A program made the translations under genes and the position numbers. A stretch of 41,623 bases of DNA. Origin: Candidatus Coatesiibacteriota bacterium. GTDB lineage: Bacteria; RBG-13-66-14; B26-G2; WVWN01; G020348885. Shown here in pieces: positions 1 through 8,045 of the stretch. Location: the NCBI GenBank assembly GCA_020348885.1, contig CP070755.1, forward strand, positions 949,261 to 990,883, given 5' to 3'. The notes under the pieces were generated by a model, which saw only the letters and a list, made by a program, of their open reading frames with translations, searched no databases and was not told where the DNA came from. Within the stretch, counting starts at the first letter, position 1, and the number at the start of each line of letters is the position of its first letter.

Positions 1-167
1 GGAGTATAGAGCTTCCGTCGGGCGTGGAGATGGTCAAGCCGGGTGACAACGTGAACATGGACGTGGAGCTGATAACGCCGATCGCGATGGAGAAGGAGCT
101 CAGGTTCGCGATACGGGAGGGCGGACGTACGGTAGGTGCCGGCGTCGTTACCGGAATAAAAGAGTAG
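1..167 (+). CDS. tuf: Elongation factor Tu, C-terminal fragment (tuf copy 1, 5' end outside window)
   Basis: This is the last 54 residues of EF-Tu, the GTPase that delivers aminoacyl-tRNA to the ribosome. The reading frame runs from base 3 ([11 protein letters not shown]) to a TAG at 165-167 and ends in the domain III signature [17 protein letters not shown]. It aligns base for base with 16639-16805 of the complete second copy, with six differences in 167 bases. One of these changes the protein: Lys here replaces Met in GVEMVxPGDN, where E. coli and Thermus EF-Tu also have Met. Homology ends right after the stop codon. The window edge lies inside a repeated gene, which is where assemblies often break. 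The call is certain; the full length of this copy is unknown. Confidence 0.97.
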   Translation, partial: SIELPSGVEMVKPGDNVNMDVELITPIAMEKELRFAIREGGRTVGAGVVTGIKE

Positions 168-179
168 GCCGGCCCGGAA

Positions 180-350
180 ATGGCAAAGAAGGGCAAAAAC
201 ATAATTATCGGTTTGGAATGTTCCGAATGTAACGAACGGAACTACGTCACCTACAAGAACCGGGAAAAACACCCGGACAAGCTGACGTTGAACAAGTACT
301 GCCCTAGGTGCCGACGCCACACCGGACATAAGGAGTGTAAAACCGCGTAA
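180..350 (+). CDS. rpmG: 50S ribosomal protein L33 (zinc-binding form)
   Basis: Small large-subunit protein of 56 residues near the E site. Four cysteines (C14, C17, C41, C44) form the two CxxC knuckles of the zinc-binding C+ form, and the Lys/Arg-rich body with [16 protein letters not shown] is typical of the family. The ATG at 180 lies 12 bases after the tuf stop, behind a weak GGCCCGG stretch. The order tuf-rpmG-tRNA-Trp-secE-nusG is common in bacteria. The C+ form implies that the protein needs zinc; no C- paralogue is visible in the window. Confidence 0.95.
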   Translation: MAKKGKNIIIGLECSECNERNYVTYKNREKHPDKLTLNKYCPRCRRHTGHKECKTA

Positions 351-411
351 CAGCGGTATAACCTTAGAACCTATACCTTTAGCCGCGGCTGTTGTAAGGC
401 GATTATAAATA

Positions 412-485
412 AGGGCCATAGCTCAACTAGGCAGAGCACTTGACTCCAAATCAAGCGGTTGGGGGTTCGATTCCCTCTGGCCCTG
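412..485 (+). tRNA. trpT: tRNA-Trp (anticodon CCA)
   Basis: A full cloverleaf can be folded by hand. The acceptor stem AGGGCCA pairs with TGGCCCT, the D arm has GCTC/GAGC, and the anticodon stem CTTGA/TCAAG holds the loop CTCCAAA, so the anticodon is CCA. The T arm GGGGG/CCCTC encloses TTCGATT, and the discriminator base is G. The 3' CCA is not encoded (AAA follows), so it must be added by the nucleotidyltransferase. It sits between rpmG and secE, the conserved location for this tRNA, and is probably processed from the operon transcript: a TATAAA at 404-409 lies too close to the mature 5' end to be its -10 box. Confidence 0.96.
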
Positions 486-568
486 AAATTAATAGGCCCG
501 GTAACGTGGCCGGGTGTGATAAACGTAGACGGCCGCCGTATTAAACCGGATTAGACGCGGAGACCGAT

Positions 569-748
569 ATGAAAAGGCTATGGACGTTTTTAATGGAGGT
601 TCGCGCCGAACTAAAGAAAGTAACGTGGCCTACGTGGGTCGAGCTCGTCAGTTCAACGGTCGTCGTAATAATTACGTCGATACTATTCGCGGTCGTAATA
701 GGTATATGGGATAAAATCCTCGAGCGTCTGGTAGTCATATTATTGTAG
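569..748 (+). CDS. secE: Preprotein translocase subunit SecE
   Basis: Short-form SecE of 59 residues, an essential membrane clamp of the SecYEG channel that partners the SecY encoded at 26400. The conserved amphipathic segment RAELKKVTWPTW (about residues 12-23) precedes one membrane span (about 26-46, rich in V and I). The ATG at 569 follows GGAG at 560-563, and the stop is TAG at 746-748. It lies between tRNA-Trp and nusG as in most bacteria. The length matches the single-span family found outside the Enterobacteria. Confidence 0.95.
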   Translation: MKRLWTFLMEVRAELKKVTWPTWVELVSSTVVVIITSILFAVVIGIWDKILERLVVILL

Positions 749-771
749 CGCGGTTTAAAGGCCAATCGTCT

Positions 772-1566
772 GTGGAAAAAGAACTCGAACATAACGAAAG
801 GGTCCTACCGGAGGGTGAAGAGACTCTCGCTGAAACCGACGACGCGCCGGTCACCGCTCGTACCGCGGTCGATACTGAACCGGGGACGGACGACCCGATA
901 ATCGCCGTCGCCGACGAAGAAGCGAGCATAGCCGAAGCTTCGACGGTCGAAGGGGAAACCGAAACGGACGAGCAACTACAACCGGAGGAACTGGAGCGGT
1001 TAATAGAACTACGAGTGGCCGACCCGGGCCGGCCCGATTTACATTGGTACGTGGTGCATACGCTCACTGGGCACGAAGAAAAAGTAAAAACTAGTATTTT
1101 GAAATCGATCCAGGACAGCGACTTGCAAGATTGCTTCGAAGAGGTTCTCGTACCTACCGAGGAAGTTACTAAAACTACGAAGAAAGGGAAGAAGACTTCG
1201 CGAAAGGTTTTTTTCCCCGGCTATATAATGGTAAGGATGGTAATAAACGAAAAGACCTGGTCGTTGGTCCGGGGAACGCCGGGCGTTACCGGTTTCGTAA
1301 AGACCGGTACGTTTCCGGTGCCGTTGAGCCCGGAAGAGGTCCGAATTACGCTAGACCAGATAGAAGGCCGCAAACCCCGGGTCGAGTACGTGGTGGACTT
1401 CGAACCGGGGGAATCGGTTAAGATAACCAGCGGGCCGTTCGCGGGGTTCACGGCCGTCGTCGAAGACGTATACCCGGAACGCCAGAAGATAAAGGTATTG
1501 GTTACGGTCTTCGGACGCGCCACGTCGGCGGAACTCGAACTTTCAGAAGTGGACAAAACCCGGTAA
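772..1566 (+). CDS. nusG: Transcription termination/antitermination protein NusG with acidic N-terminal extension
   Basis: NusG binds RNA polymerase across the cleft and couples transcription to Rho or to ribosomal protein S10. The NGN domain begins at W92 (WYVVHT) and includes the loop VFFPGYIMVRM. The KOW domain follows at about 207-264 (GESVKITSGPFAGF, VFGRAT). The protein has 264 residues against about 175-185 for most bacterial NusG. The excess is a roughly 85-residue N-terminal stretch dominated by Glu, Asp, Thr and Ala, with no recognised domain. The GTG at 772 is chosen because the frame stays open and compositionally protein-like. A GTG at 1015 would give a normal-length NusG but would leave a 266-base gap and lacks a nearby ribosome binding site. 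The NusG identity is certain; the start is likely but unproven. Confidence 0.93.
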   Translation: MEKELEHNERVLPEGEETLAETDDAPVTARTAVDTEPGTDDPIIAVADEEASIAEASTVEGETETDEQLQPEELERLIELRVADPGRPDLHWYVVHTLTGHEEKVKTSILKSIQDSDLQDCFEEVLVPTEEVTKTTKKGKKTSRKVFFPGYIMVRMVINEKTWSLVRGTPGVTGFVKTGTFPVPLSPEEVRITLDQIEGRKPRVEYVVDFEPGESVKITSGPFAGFTAVVEDVYPERQKIKVLVTVFGRATSAELELSEVDKTR

Positions 1567-1592
1567 GTAAACGGTAACGGACTGGTGTAGTT

Positions 1593-2015
1593 ATGGCGAA
1601 AAAGGTTACGGGTATTATTAAGTTGCAGGTCCCGGCGGGCCAGGCAAATCCGGCGCCGCCGGTCGGGCCGGCCCTCGGGCAGCACGGGTTGAACATAATG
1701 CAATTCTGTAATCAGTTCAATGAAGCGACCAAGGACCAGGCCGGTCTAATTCTGCCCGTGGTGATTACGGTATATAAGGATAAGAGTTTCACTTTCATAA
1801 CGAAGACGCCGCCGGCGGCGGTGTTATTGAAGAAAGCCGCGAATCTGGCGAAGGGCTCGCCCGAACCTAACAGGGAGAAGGTCGGTACCGTAACGATGGC
1901 CAAAGTGAAAGAGATAGCCGAACTTAAGATGCCGGACTTGAACGCGTCGTCGGTCGAAGCGGCTGTAAAAATTATTGAGGGTACGGCCCGGAGCATGGGG
2001 ATCGACGTAGTATAA
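1593..2015 (+). CDS. rplK: 50S ribosomal protein L11
   Basis: L11 (140 residues, usual length 140-145) forms the GTPase-associated centre with 23S rRNA and is the target of L11 methylation and of thiopeptides. The N-terminal sequence [20 protein letters not shown] with its proline cluster is diagnostic. The C-terminal rRNA-binding domain has [11 protein letters not shown] and ends GTARSMGI. The ATG at 1593 follows the nusG stop by 26 bases. It opens the rplKAJL run, which in E. coli is autoregulated by L1; I did not identify an L1 site here. Confidence 0.97.
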   Translation: MAKKVTGIIKLQVPAGQANPAPPVGPALGQHGLNIMQFCNQFNEATKDQAGLILPVVITVYKDKSFTFITKTPPAAVLLKKAANLAKGSPEPNREKVGTVTMAKVKEIAELKMPDLNASSVEAAVKIIEGTARSMGIDVV

Positions 2016-2052
2016 ACAAATACGTCCGTACGGCGTTACGGCGGAGTTAGAG

Positions 2053-2754
2053 ATGGCGGGAAAGAAATATAAAGAATCCAGGTTAAAAATCGACCGTTCC
2101 ATGGAATACGGTTTGGACGACGCTTGTCGGTTGACGAAAGAATGTGCGTACGCCGGGTTCGATGAATCGGTAGATCTGGCGTTCCGTCTCGGCGTGGACC
2201 CCAAGCACGCCGACCAGATGGTTCGGGGTTCGGTCAGTCTGCCCCACGGAACCGGGAAGACTCCGGTAGTACTCGTGTTCGCCAAAGGCGAAAAGGTGAA
2301 AGAAGCCGAAGCCGCCGGCGCCGATTACGTCGGCCTCGAGGAGTACGCGGAAAAGGTCCAGAAAGGTTGGATCGAGTTTGACGCCGTCGTCGCGACGCCC
2401 GACGTGATGAAAGAGGTCGGGAAACTCGGGAAGGTTTTGGGGCCCCACGGCTTGATGCCCAGCCCGAAGACCGGTACCGTTACGTTCGACGTGGGTCCGG
2501 CGGTCGACCAGATAAAAAAGGGCAAGGTCGATTATAAGGTGGACAAAGGCGGTAACGTCCATATTCCCGTGGGTCGCGTTAGCTTCGACGCGAAAGAACT
2601 TTTCGAAAACGCCGCCGCCGCGATAGAATCCGTCGTAAAAAACAGGCCCGCGTCGGCGAAAGGTACGTATCTGAAACGTTTGACGATTAGCACGACCCAC
2701 GGCCCGGGTATCAGGATAAACCGGCAGGAAGTGCAGTTGATGGTCGCTGGATAA
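2053..2754 (+). CDS. rplA: 50S ribosomal protein L1
   Basis: L1 (233 residues, usual length about 230) builds the L1 stalk that escorts deacylated tRNA from the E site, and in many bacteria it represses the L11-L1 mRNA. Two-domain L1 signatures are visible: [20 protein letters not shown] near the N-terminus, [19 protein letters not shown] in the middle and [17 protein letters not shown] at the end. The start is ATG 2053 after GGAG at 2042-2045. It lies between rplK and rplJ with short spacers. Confidence 0.97.
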   Translation: MAGKKYKESRLKIDRSMEYGLDDACRLTKECAYAGFDESVDLAFRLGVDPKHADQMVRGSVSLPHGTGKTPVVLVFAKGEKVKEAEAAGADYVGLEEYAEKVQKGWIEFDAVVATPDVMKEVGKLGKVLGPHGLMPSPKTGTVTFDVGPAVDQIKKGKVDYKVDKGGNVHIPVGRVSFDAKELFENAAAAIESVVKNRPASAKGTYLKRLTISTTHGPGIRINRQEVQLMVAG

Positions 2755-2779
2755 TTGCGGCCGTCTCCTGGAGCGAAAT

Positions 2780-3586
2780 ATGGCTCTTACGTTGGAACAG
2801 AAAAAGAACGCCTTGTCTATACTGGTCGAAGAGTTCGGCCGGGCCGGCGGCGTAATCTTTACCGACTTCCGCGGCGTGAACGTCGACGGTATGACCGGTC
2901 TCCGCCGCGAGATGAGAGAGAAGGAACTCCGCTATTTCGTTTCCAAGCGGACGTTGATAAGCCGGGCTTTAAACGAAACGGAAATCGAAGTACCCGACGA
3001 GTTCCTTGACGGCGCCACAGGGCTGGTGTTTACCGACGAAGAACCCGTAGCGGCTTCCAAGGTGGTCGAAGACTTCCGGAAGGAGTTCCCGTCGTTTATC
3101 GTTAAAGGCGGGATCATGGGCGCCGTAACTTTGGCGCCCGCGGATATCAAATCGCTGGCGAAAACGCCGCCTCGGGAAGAACTACTCGCGAAGTTCGTTT
3201 CGTCTTTGAACTCGCCGATTTCGAATCTGGCGAACGTAACCGCCGGGATCTTAAGGGCCTTCATAAAAGTACTAAACGCCGTGGGTGAAACAAAAGGCGA
3301 GACAGAAAAAACCGGCGAGACAAGTGAATCTACCGGAACCACAAAGGATAGCGTGCCCAAAGAGGATTCGGGAATCGAGGAAGCTGTAGAAGCCGAAGAA
3401 TCTACAGGGGCGGAAGAAGCCGGCGCGACTGAAGAAGCTGGCGAAACTGACGAAGGTTCGGGAACCGAAAAAACTGTAGTGACGGAAGACGCCGGCGGAC
3501 CCGAAAAAACTGGCGAAAGCGAAGAGGTTAGCGGGACCGAAGAAGTTGACGGGATTGAAAAGGATAGTGGAACCGAAAAAGAATAA
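2780..3586 (+). CDS. rplJ: 50S ribosomal protein L10 with a long acidic repetitive C-terminal tail
   Basis: L10 anchors the L7/L12 stalk on the ribosome. Residues 1 to about 172 are an ordinary L10: EFGRAGGVIFTDFRGV, then REMREKELRYFVSKRTL, and the C-terminal helix ISNLANVTAGILRAFIKVLN that binds L7/L12 dimers. A tail of roughly 95 residues follows, made almost only of Glu, Thr, Gly, Ser, Ala and Asp. It is built from degenerate units such as TGE, GTEK, EEAG and TEE. The total of 268 residues compares with 165-180 usually. The frame is open without interruption and ends with TAA at 3584-3586. rplL follows, so stalk genes stay together. The tail's role is unknown; it could be disordered and surface exposed. 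Confidence 0.95.
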   Translation: MALTLEQKKNALSILVEEFGRAGGVIFTDFRGVNVDGMTGLRREMREKELRYFVSKRTLISRALNETEIEVPDEFLDGATGLVFTDEEPVAASKVVEDFRKEFPSFIVKGGIMGAVTLAPADIKSLAKTPPREELLAKFVSSLNSPISNLANVTAGILRAFIKVLNAVGETKGETEKTGETSESTGTTKDSVPKEDSGIEEAVEAEESTGAEEAGATEEAGETDEGSGTEKTVVTEDAGGPEKTGESEEVSGTEEVDGIEKDSGTEKE

Positions 3587-3640
3587 CTAACGTCATATAC
3601 TTAAGAAACGTCGTATATCCAGTACCAGGAGGAAGTAGAA

Positions 3641-4027
3641 GTGGCAAAGATGACTACAGACGAGCTAATAGACGTCATTAAAGAGATGACGGTTCTAGAG
3701 CTTTCCGACTTCGTCAAGGCGGTCGAGGACGAGTTCGGCGTAACCGCGGCCGCGCCGGTGGCGCCGGTAGCCGCGGTCGGCGCTCCCGCTGGCGGGGAAA
3801 CCGCGGCCGAGGAGAAGTCCGAGTTTAACGTCGTCTTGAAGGACGTGGGCGACCAGAAGGTTAAGGTTATCAAAGCGGTTCGTGAAGTAACTAGCCTGGG
3901 TTTGAAGGAAGCCAAGGAACTGGTCGAAGGCGCGCCGGTCACCGTCGCGGAAGGGCTATCGAAAGCTGACGCGGACGCGGCAAAAGCGAAAATCGAAGAG
4001 CAGGGCGCTACCATCGCCGTTGAGTAA
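3641..4027 (+). CDS. rplL: 50S ribosomal protein L7/L12
   Basis: Acidic stalk protein of 128 residues that recruits translational GTPases. The N-terminal dimerisation helix ([20 protein letters not shown]) is followed by an Ala/Pro/Gly-rich hinge (about residues 36-55). The C-terminal factor-binding domain has [20 protein letters not shown]. The GTG start at 3641 is fixed by AGGAGG at 3627-3632. As usual, rplL precedes rpoBC; a promoter-like site and a strong hairpin separate them, as described at 4048 and 4092. Confidence 0.97.
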   Translation: MAKMTTDELIDVIKEMTVLELSDFVKAVEDEFGVTAAAPVAPVAAVGAPAGGETAAEEKSEFNVVLKDVGDQKVKVIKAVREVTSLGLKEAKELVEGAPVTVAEGLSKADADAAKAKIEEQGATIAVE

Positions 4028-4047
4028 CTTCACTTTATCTCGGGCTA

Positions 4048-4076
4048 TTGGCGAATCAGAGTAACCTAAATAGAAT
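4048..4076 (+). promoter_or_regulatory. Candidate sigma-70 type promoter upstream of rpoB
   Basis: TTGGCG at 4048-4053 and TAGAAT at 4071-4076 are separated by exactly 17 bases (4 of 6 and 5 of 6 consensus positions). The site lies in the 149-base rplL-rpoB spacer, so it could give rpoBC a supply of transcript independent of the ribosomal protein genes. Transcription would start near 4083, just ahead of the hairpin at 4092. Prediction by eye only. Confidence 0.45.
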
Positions 4077-4091
4077 GGATGGGGTTGTCGT

Positions 4092-4131
4092 AAAAAGGGA
4101 TGGCTGGCGGCATGTCGTCAATCCCTTTTTT
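4092..4131 (+). terminator. Hairpin with U-run between rplL and rpoB (attenuator)
   Basis: AAAAAGGGAT (4092-4101) pairs perfectly with ATCCCTTTTT (4121-4130), and the 3' arm ends in six T. The 19-base loop can form a further short stem (4106-4109 with 4116-4119). This has the shape of an intrinsic terminator. In E. coli the same spot carries a partial terminator that lowers rpoBC relative to rplL, so attenuation is the likely role. An outer helix between 4079-4086 and 4155-4162 could also enclose it and bring the rpoB ribosome binding site next to a stem. Confidence 0.8.
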
Positions 4132-4176
4132 GCGCCGTTTACGCGGTGTCGGTAAACCCCGTGGAGGTGTGGGACG

Positions 4177-7100
4177 TTGACGGTGGAACGGATAAATTTT
4201 TCGCGGATCCCTGATCCGATCGACCTGCCGAATCTACTCGATATACAGAAGAAATCATACGCGGAGTTCTTCCAGCACGAGGAGCTTCCCCAGAAGCGGC
4301 GGGAGGAAGGTCTGGAGTACGTCTTCCAGAATACTTTCCCGATTTACGACTTCAACGATGATTCCTTTATCGAGTTCGTGGATTATACGGTGGGGCTTCC
4401 GAAATTTACTATCGCCGAATGCAAGGTGAAGGGTCTAACTTACGCGGTTCCGCTGCGGGCCAGGTTCAGGTTGATCGTACGGGAACGGGAATCCGAAGAC
4501 GTCGAACCGAAGGTAAAGAACATACTCGAGGAAGAGCTTTACCTTGGCGAAGTACCCGTAATGACCGAGCGAGGATCGTTTATCATCAACGGCGCCGAGC
4601 GCGTGGTGGTAAACCAGCTGCACCGATCGCCGGGTTACGTTACTAAAGAGATTACCCATTCGAGCGGCCAGATACTCTATTCCGCTTCGATTATCCCGCA
4701 CCGCGGCTCCTGGTTGGAAATAGGTTTCGACACCAACGGTAACCTGAATTTTTCGGTGGACCGTACGAGCCGTCGCCCGAAAACACCGGTTACGGTCCTC
4801 ATACGGGCGTTCGGTTATGGCGACGCCCGCGAGATAGGCGAATTGTATCTGGACACGGAAAAAGCCGGGCCGACCAAGGATGTCGTCGGCCGATACTTAA
4901 CCGAGCCGGTCGTCGTGTCGTCCGACGGCGTGGAGACGACGTTGTTTAAACGTTTCACGCAATTGGAGGAAGCTCACCTTGACGTGTTGAAGGATAACGA
5001 TGTCAAGAAGGTAAACGTCTTTAAGGATACCGACGGCATCGAAGCTTCGTCGCTCGTACCGACCCTACAGAAAGACGACGAGAGTAAGGTAAAGACGAGG
5101 GAAGATGCGTTAATAAGGATTTATAGCGAACTCAGGCCGGGCGACTTGTCCAGTATCGAAACGGCCGAAAATTACTTCGAGAATTTATTCTTGAACCCGA
5201 GGCGCTACGACCTTAGCCGCGTCGGGCGGCTAAAATTGAACAAACGGTTCGGCCTGGAATTCGACCTGGAAGACCGAACGCTTCACAAGGAAGACGTAGT
5301 CGAAGCCGTTCGTTATATTCTCAAACTCCACTCGATAGAAGGCGATACCGACGACATCGACCATCTCGGCAACCGCCGGGTTAGGGCCGTGGGCGAACTC
5401 CTCGAGTACCGCTTTTTCGTCGGTCTCACGAGGATGGAACGGGTAATCAGGGAGCGCATGTCGATTCTCGATATCGACGAATGTATGCCCCGCGACCTGA
5501 TAAACGCCAAACCCTTGATGAGCGCTATACGCGAGTTCTTCGGTTCCAGCCAGCTTAGCCAGTTCCTGGATCAGATAAACCCGTTGGCGGAGCTTACCCA
5601 TAAACGCAAACTTTCGGCCGTGGGCCCTGGCGGTTTGAGTAGGGAGCGCGTGAACTTCGAGGTTCGCGACGTACATTATACCCATTACGGCCGGTTGTGT
5701 CCGATTGAGACGCCTGAAGGGCCGAATATAGGTTTGCTAAACAGCCTGGCTACGTATGGACGCGTTAACAAGTTCGGGTTTATAGAGACGCCTTACAGAA
5801 AGGTAAAAAAGGGTAAGGTTACCGACGAAATCGTTTACCTGGACGCCGACGAGGAGGACGAATACGTAATCGCCCAGGCGAACGCGCCGCTGGACAAGAG
5901 AGGCCGGTTCGAACGGGACGAAGTGTATGTCCGTGAGAGGGGAGAGTTCTTTTTGGTGCCACCGGAGCGGGTAGATTACATGGATATTTCGCCCCGGCAG
6001 CTCGTGTCTGTTTCGGCTTCGCTCATACCGTTCCTGGAGCACGACGACGCAAATCGGGCGCTGATGGGTTCGAACATGCAGCGTCAGGCGGTGCCGCTGG
6101 TAACCACCGAAACGCCTTTAATCGCGACGGGAACCGAGGAGCGTGTGGCTCGGGACAGTGGTGTTATGGTAATCGCCGAAGCTTCGGGCGAGGTGGAGAA
6201 GGTGACCGCCGACGAGGCGGTCATCCGGCCCGATACGGCAAAAGAAGACGCCGCTTATGGGTGGTTCGAACCTGATGTTTACAAATTGAAGAAATACCAG
6301 CGGACTAACCAGGACACTGCGTTCAATCAACGCCCGATTGTAAGGAAAGGCGATAAAGTTAAAGCGGGCCAAATAATCGCCGACGGGCCGGCGACGTGCG
6401 GGGGCGAACTCGCTCTAGGCCGGAATGTCCTCGTCGCGTTTATGCCGTGGATGGGATACAACTTCGAGGACGCGGTACTCGTCTCGCGGCGACTCGTGGA
6501 AAATGACGACTTTACTTCGATTCACATCGAGGAGTTCGAAATTGAGTGCCGTGAAACGAAGTTGGGGCGCGAGGAGATTACGCGGGACATCCCTAACGTA
6601 GGCGCCGACGCGCTTAAGAACTTGGACGACGAAGGGATTATATGGGTGGGCGCCGAAGTCCGGGCCGGCGACATTATGGTTGGCAAGGTAGTACCGAAAG
6701 GCGAAACCGAACTCACGCCCGAAGAGAAGTTGCTCAGGGCCATCTTCGGCGAAAAAGCGGGGGAAGTCCGGGACGCGTCGTTGAAAGCCCCGCCGGGGAT
6801 GAGTGGAATAGTCGTTGACGTAAAAGTATTCAGCCGTAAGGAAAGGGAGCGCGTTGATTCGAGGACGAGGGCGAAGGAAACTAGGGCTATAAACGTGCTC
6901 GAGAAAGAGAAAAACGAAAAAATCGAAGCGGCCCGGGAGATATGCGAAGCCCAGTTAACCAAATTGCTGAGCGGACAGACTTTTAATTACGACTTGACCG
7001 ACGAGTTGTCGGGCGAAGTATTGGCCGGTAAAGGGTCGAAGATTACGAAATCGAAGCTGAAGAAGGTACTGGAACCGACGATAGAAAAACGCGTGGAATT

Positions 7101-7959
7101 CCGTGGGGTGGTAGGCCGAAACGTCGCGAAGGTAGTAGGTCGTTACGTCGATTACGCCCACGAAACGTCCAGTAATATAGATAAGGAAATAGACCGTATA
7201 AGGAAGGGCGACGACCTTCCACCGGGCGTTTTAATGATGGTCAAGGTTTACGTGGCCAGGAAAAGGCGATTGACTATCGGCGATAAAATGGCCGGGCGGC
7301 ATGGGAACAAAGGTGTCGTCGCGAAAATACTCCCGACGGAAGATATGCCTTTTACTAAAGACGGTACGCCGGTGGATATCGTCCTCAACCCCCTAGGCGT
7401 CCCGAGCCGTTTGAACGTCGGGCAAATCCTGGAAACTCACTTGGGCTTGGCCGCCAATAAATTAGGGCTTTATTTCGAATCTCCGATTTTCGACGGCGCC
7501 ATGGAAGAGCAGATAAAGGATTATCTGGAGGAAGCCGGATATGATGCTTCCGGTAAGGTAATGCTGTTCGACGGGCGGACCGGGGAACCTTTCGCCGCGC
7601 CCGTTACGATAGGGCATATATATTTGATGAAGTTGTTACACCTGGCCGACGACAAGATACACGCCCGTTCGGTCGGGCCGTACAGCTTGGTTACCCAACA
7701 GCCGTTGGGCGGGAAAGGCCAATTCGGCGGGCAACGCTTTGGCGAGATGGAAGTCTGGGCCCTCGAAGCGTACGGCGCCGCTTATACCTTACAAGAGATG
7801 TTGACGGTGAAGTCCGACGATGTAATCGGACGGGCCAGAATGTACGAAGCGATAGTAAAGGGCCGTAATATACCGGAAGCCGAAACACCCGAATCGTTCA
7901 ACGTTCTGGTGCGCGAGTTGAGGGCTTTATGCCTCGATATAACGCCGGAGGAGGTGTAA
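4177..7959 (+). CDS. rpoB: DNA-directed RNA polymerase subunit beta
   Basis: The 1260-residue beta subunit forms one side of the catalytic cleft. Family landmarks appear in order: protrusion and lobe in the first 400 residues, the rifampicin region at about 455-490 ([20 protein letters not shown]), then [52 protein letters not shown] and the C-terminal clamp segment [14 protein letters not shown]. The TTG at 4177 follows GGAGG at 4163-4167 with nine bases between; a GTG at 4183 is the only close alternative. Relative to E. coli the rifampicin pocket has R529 replaced by Lys (K478) and S522 by Ala (A471), while D516, H526 and S531 are kept. The gene ends at TAA 7957-7959. Confidence 0.98.
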   Translation: MTVERINFSRIPDPIDLPNLLDIQKKSYAEFFQHEELPQKRREEGLEYVFQNTFPIYDFNDDSFIEFVDYTVGLPKFTIAECKVKGLTYAVPLRARFRLIVRERESEDVEPKVKNILEEELYLGEVPVMTERGSFIINGAERVVVNQLHRSPGYVTKEITHSSGQILYSASIIPHRGSWLEIGFDTNGNLNFSVDRTSRRPKTPVTVLIRAFGYGDAREIGELYLDTEKAGPTKDVVGRYLTEPVVVSSDGVETTLFKRFTQLEEAHLDVLKDNDVKKVNVFKDTDGIEASSLVPTLQKDDESKVKTREDALIRIYSELRPGDLSSIETAENYFENLFLNPRRYDLSRVGRLKLNKRFGLEFDLEDRTLHKEDVVEAVRYILKLHSIEGDTDDIDHLGNRRVRAVGELLEYRFFVGLTRMERVIRERMSILDIDECMPRDLINAKPLMSAIREFFGSSQLSQFLDQINPLAELTHKRKLSAVGPGGLSRERVNFEVRDVHYTHYGRLCPIETPEGPNIGLLNSLATYGRVNKFGFIETPYRKVKKGKVTDEIVYLDADEEDEYVIAQANAPLDKRGRFERDEVYVRERGEFFLVPPERVDYMDISPRQLVSVSASLIPFLEHDDANRALMGSNMQRQAVPLVTTETPLIATGTEERVARDSGVMVIAEASGEVEKVTADEAVIRPDTAKEDAAYGWFEPDVYKLKKYQRTNQDTAFNQRPIVRKGDKVKAGQIIADGPATCGGELALGRNVLVAFMPWMGYNFEDAVLVSRRLVENDDFTSIHIEEFEIECRETKLGREEITRDIPNVGADALKNLDDEGIIWVGAEVRAGDIMVGKVVPKGETELTPEEKLLRAIFGEKAGEVRDASLKAPPGMSGIVVDVKVFSRKERERVDSRTRAKETRAINVLEKEKNEKIEAAREICEAQLTKLLSGQTFNYDLTDELSGEVLAGKGSKITKSKLKKVLEPTIEKRVEFRGVVGRNVAKVVGRYVDYAHETSSNIDKEIDRIRKGDDLPPGVLMMVKVYVARKRRLTIGDKMAGRHGNKGVVAKILPTEDMPFTKDGTPVDIVLNPLGVPSRLNVGQILETHLGLAANKLGLYFESPIFDGAMEEQIKDYLEEAGYDASGKVMLFDGRTGEPFAAPVTIGHIYLMKLLHLADDKIHARSVGPYSLVTQQPLGGKGQFGGQRFGEMEVWALEAYGAAYTLQEMLTVKSDDVIGRARMYEAIVKGRNIPEAETPESFNVLVRELRALCLDITPEEV

Positions 7960-8016
7960 CAAGCTGGACTACGGGGAGTTATGACGGATTTGCCGGAGAA
8001 CGGATATTAAATAAAG

Positions 8017-8030
8017 ACGGGGGAACCCGT
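8017..8030 (+). promoter_or_regulatory. Small GNRA-type hairpin just upstream of the rpoC ribosome binding site
   Basis: ACGGG (8017-8021) and CCCGT (8026-8030) form a 5-bp stem closed by GGAA, a GNRA-type tetraloop. AAGGA (8031-8035) follows at once and is the probable ribosome binding site of rpoC. The 86-base rpoB-rpoC spacer also has GGAGGAGG at the end of rpoB (7948-7955), with no rpoC start beside it. The hairpin may tune rpoC initiation; this is inference from position. Confidence 0.35.
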
Positions 8031-8045
8031 AAGGACGGTGCGACT

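Noticed and set aside
398-411. A dedicated promoter for tRNA-Trp (TATAAA at 404-409)
   Set aside because: The -10 box would place the start inside the mature tRNA, and no -35 box is seen at the right distance.
7981-8010. A nine-codon leader peptide (ATG 7981 to TAA 8010) in the rpoB-rpoC spacer
   Set aside because: GGGGAG lies very close to the ATG, and there is no run of regulatory codons or terminator behind it. Too short to support.
7929-8045. An N-terminal extension of rpoC from ATG 7929, overlapping rpoB
   Set aside because: The extra 39 residues resemble no beta' N-terminus. TTG 8046 has a Shine-Dalgarno, and the zinc cysteines then fall within one residue of E. coli numbering.
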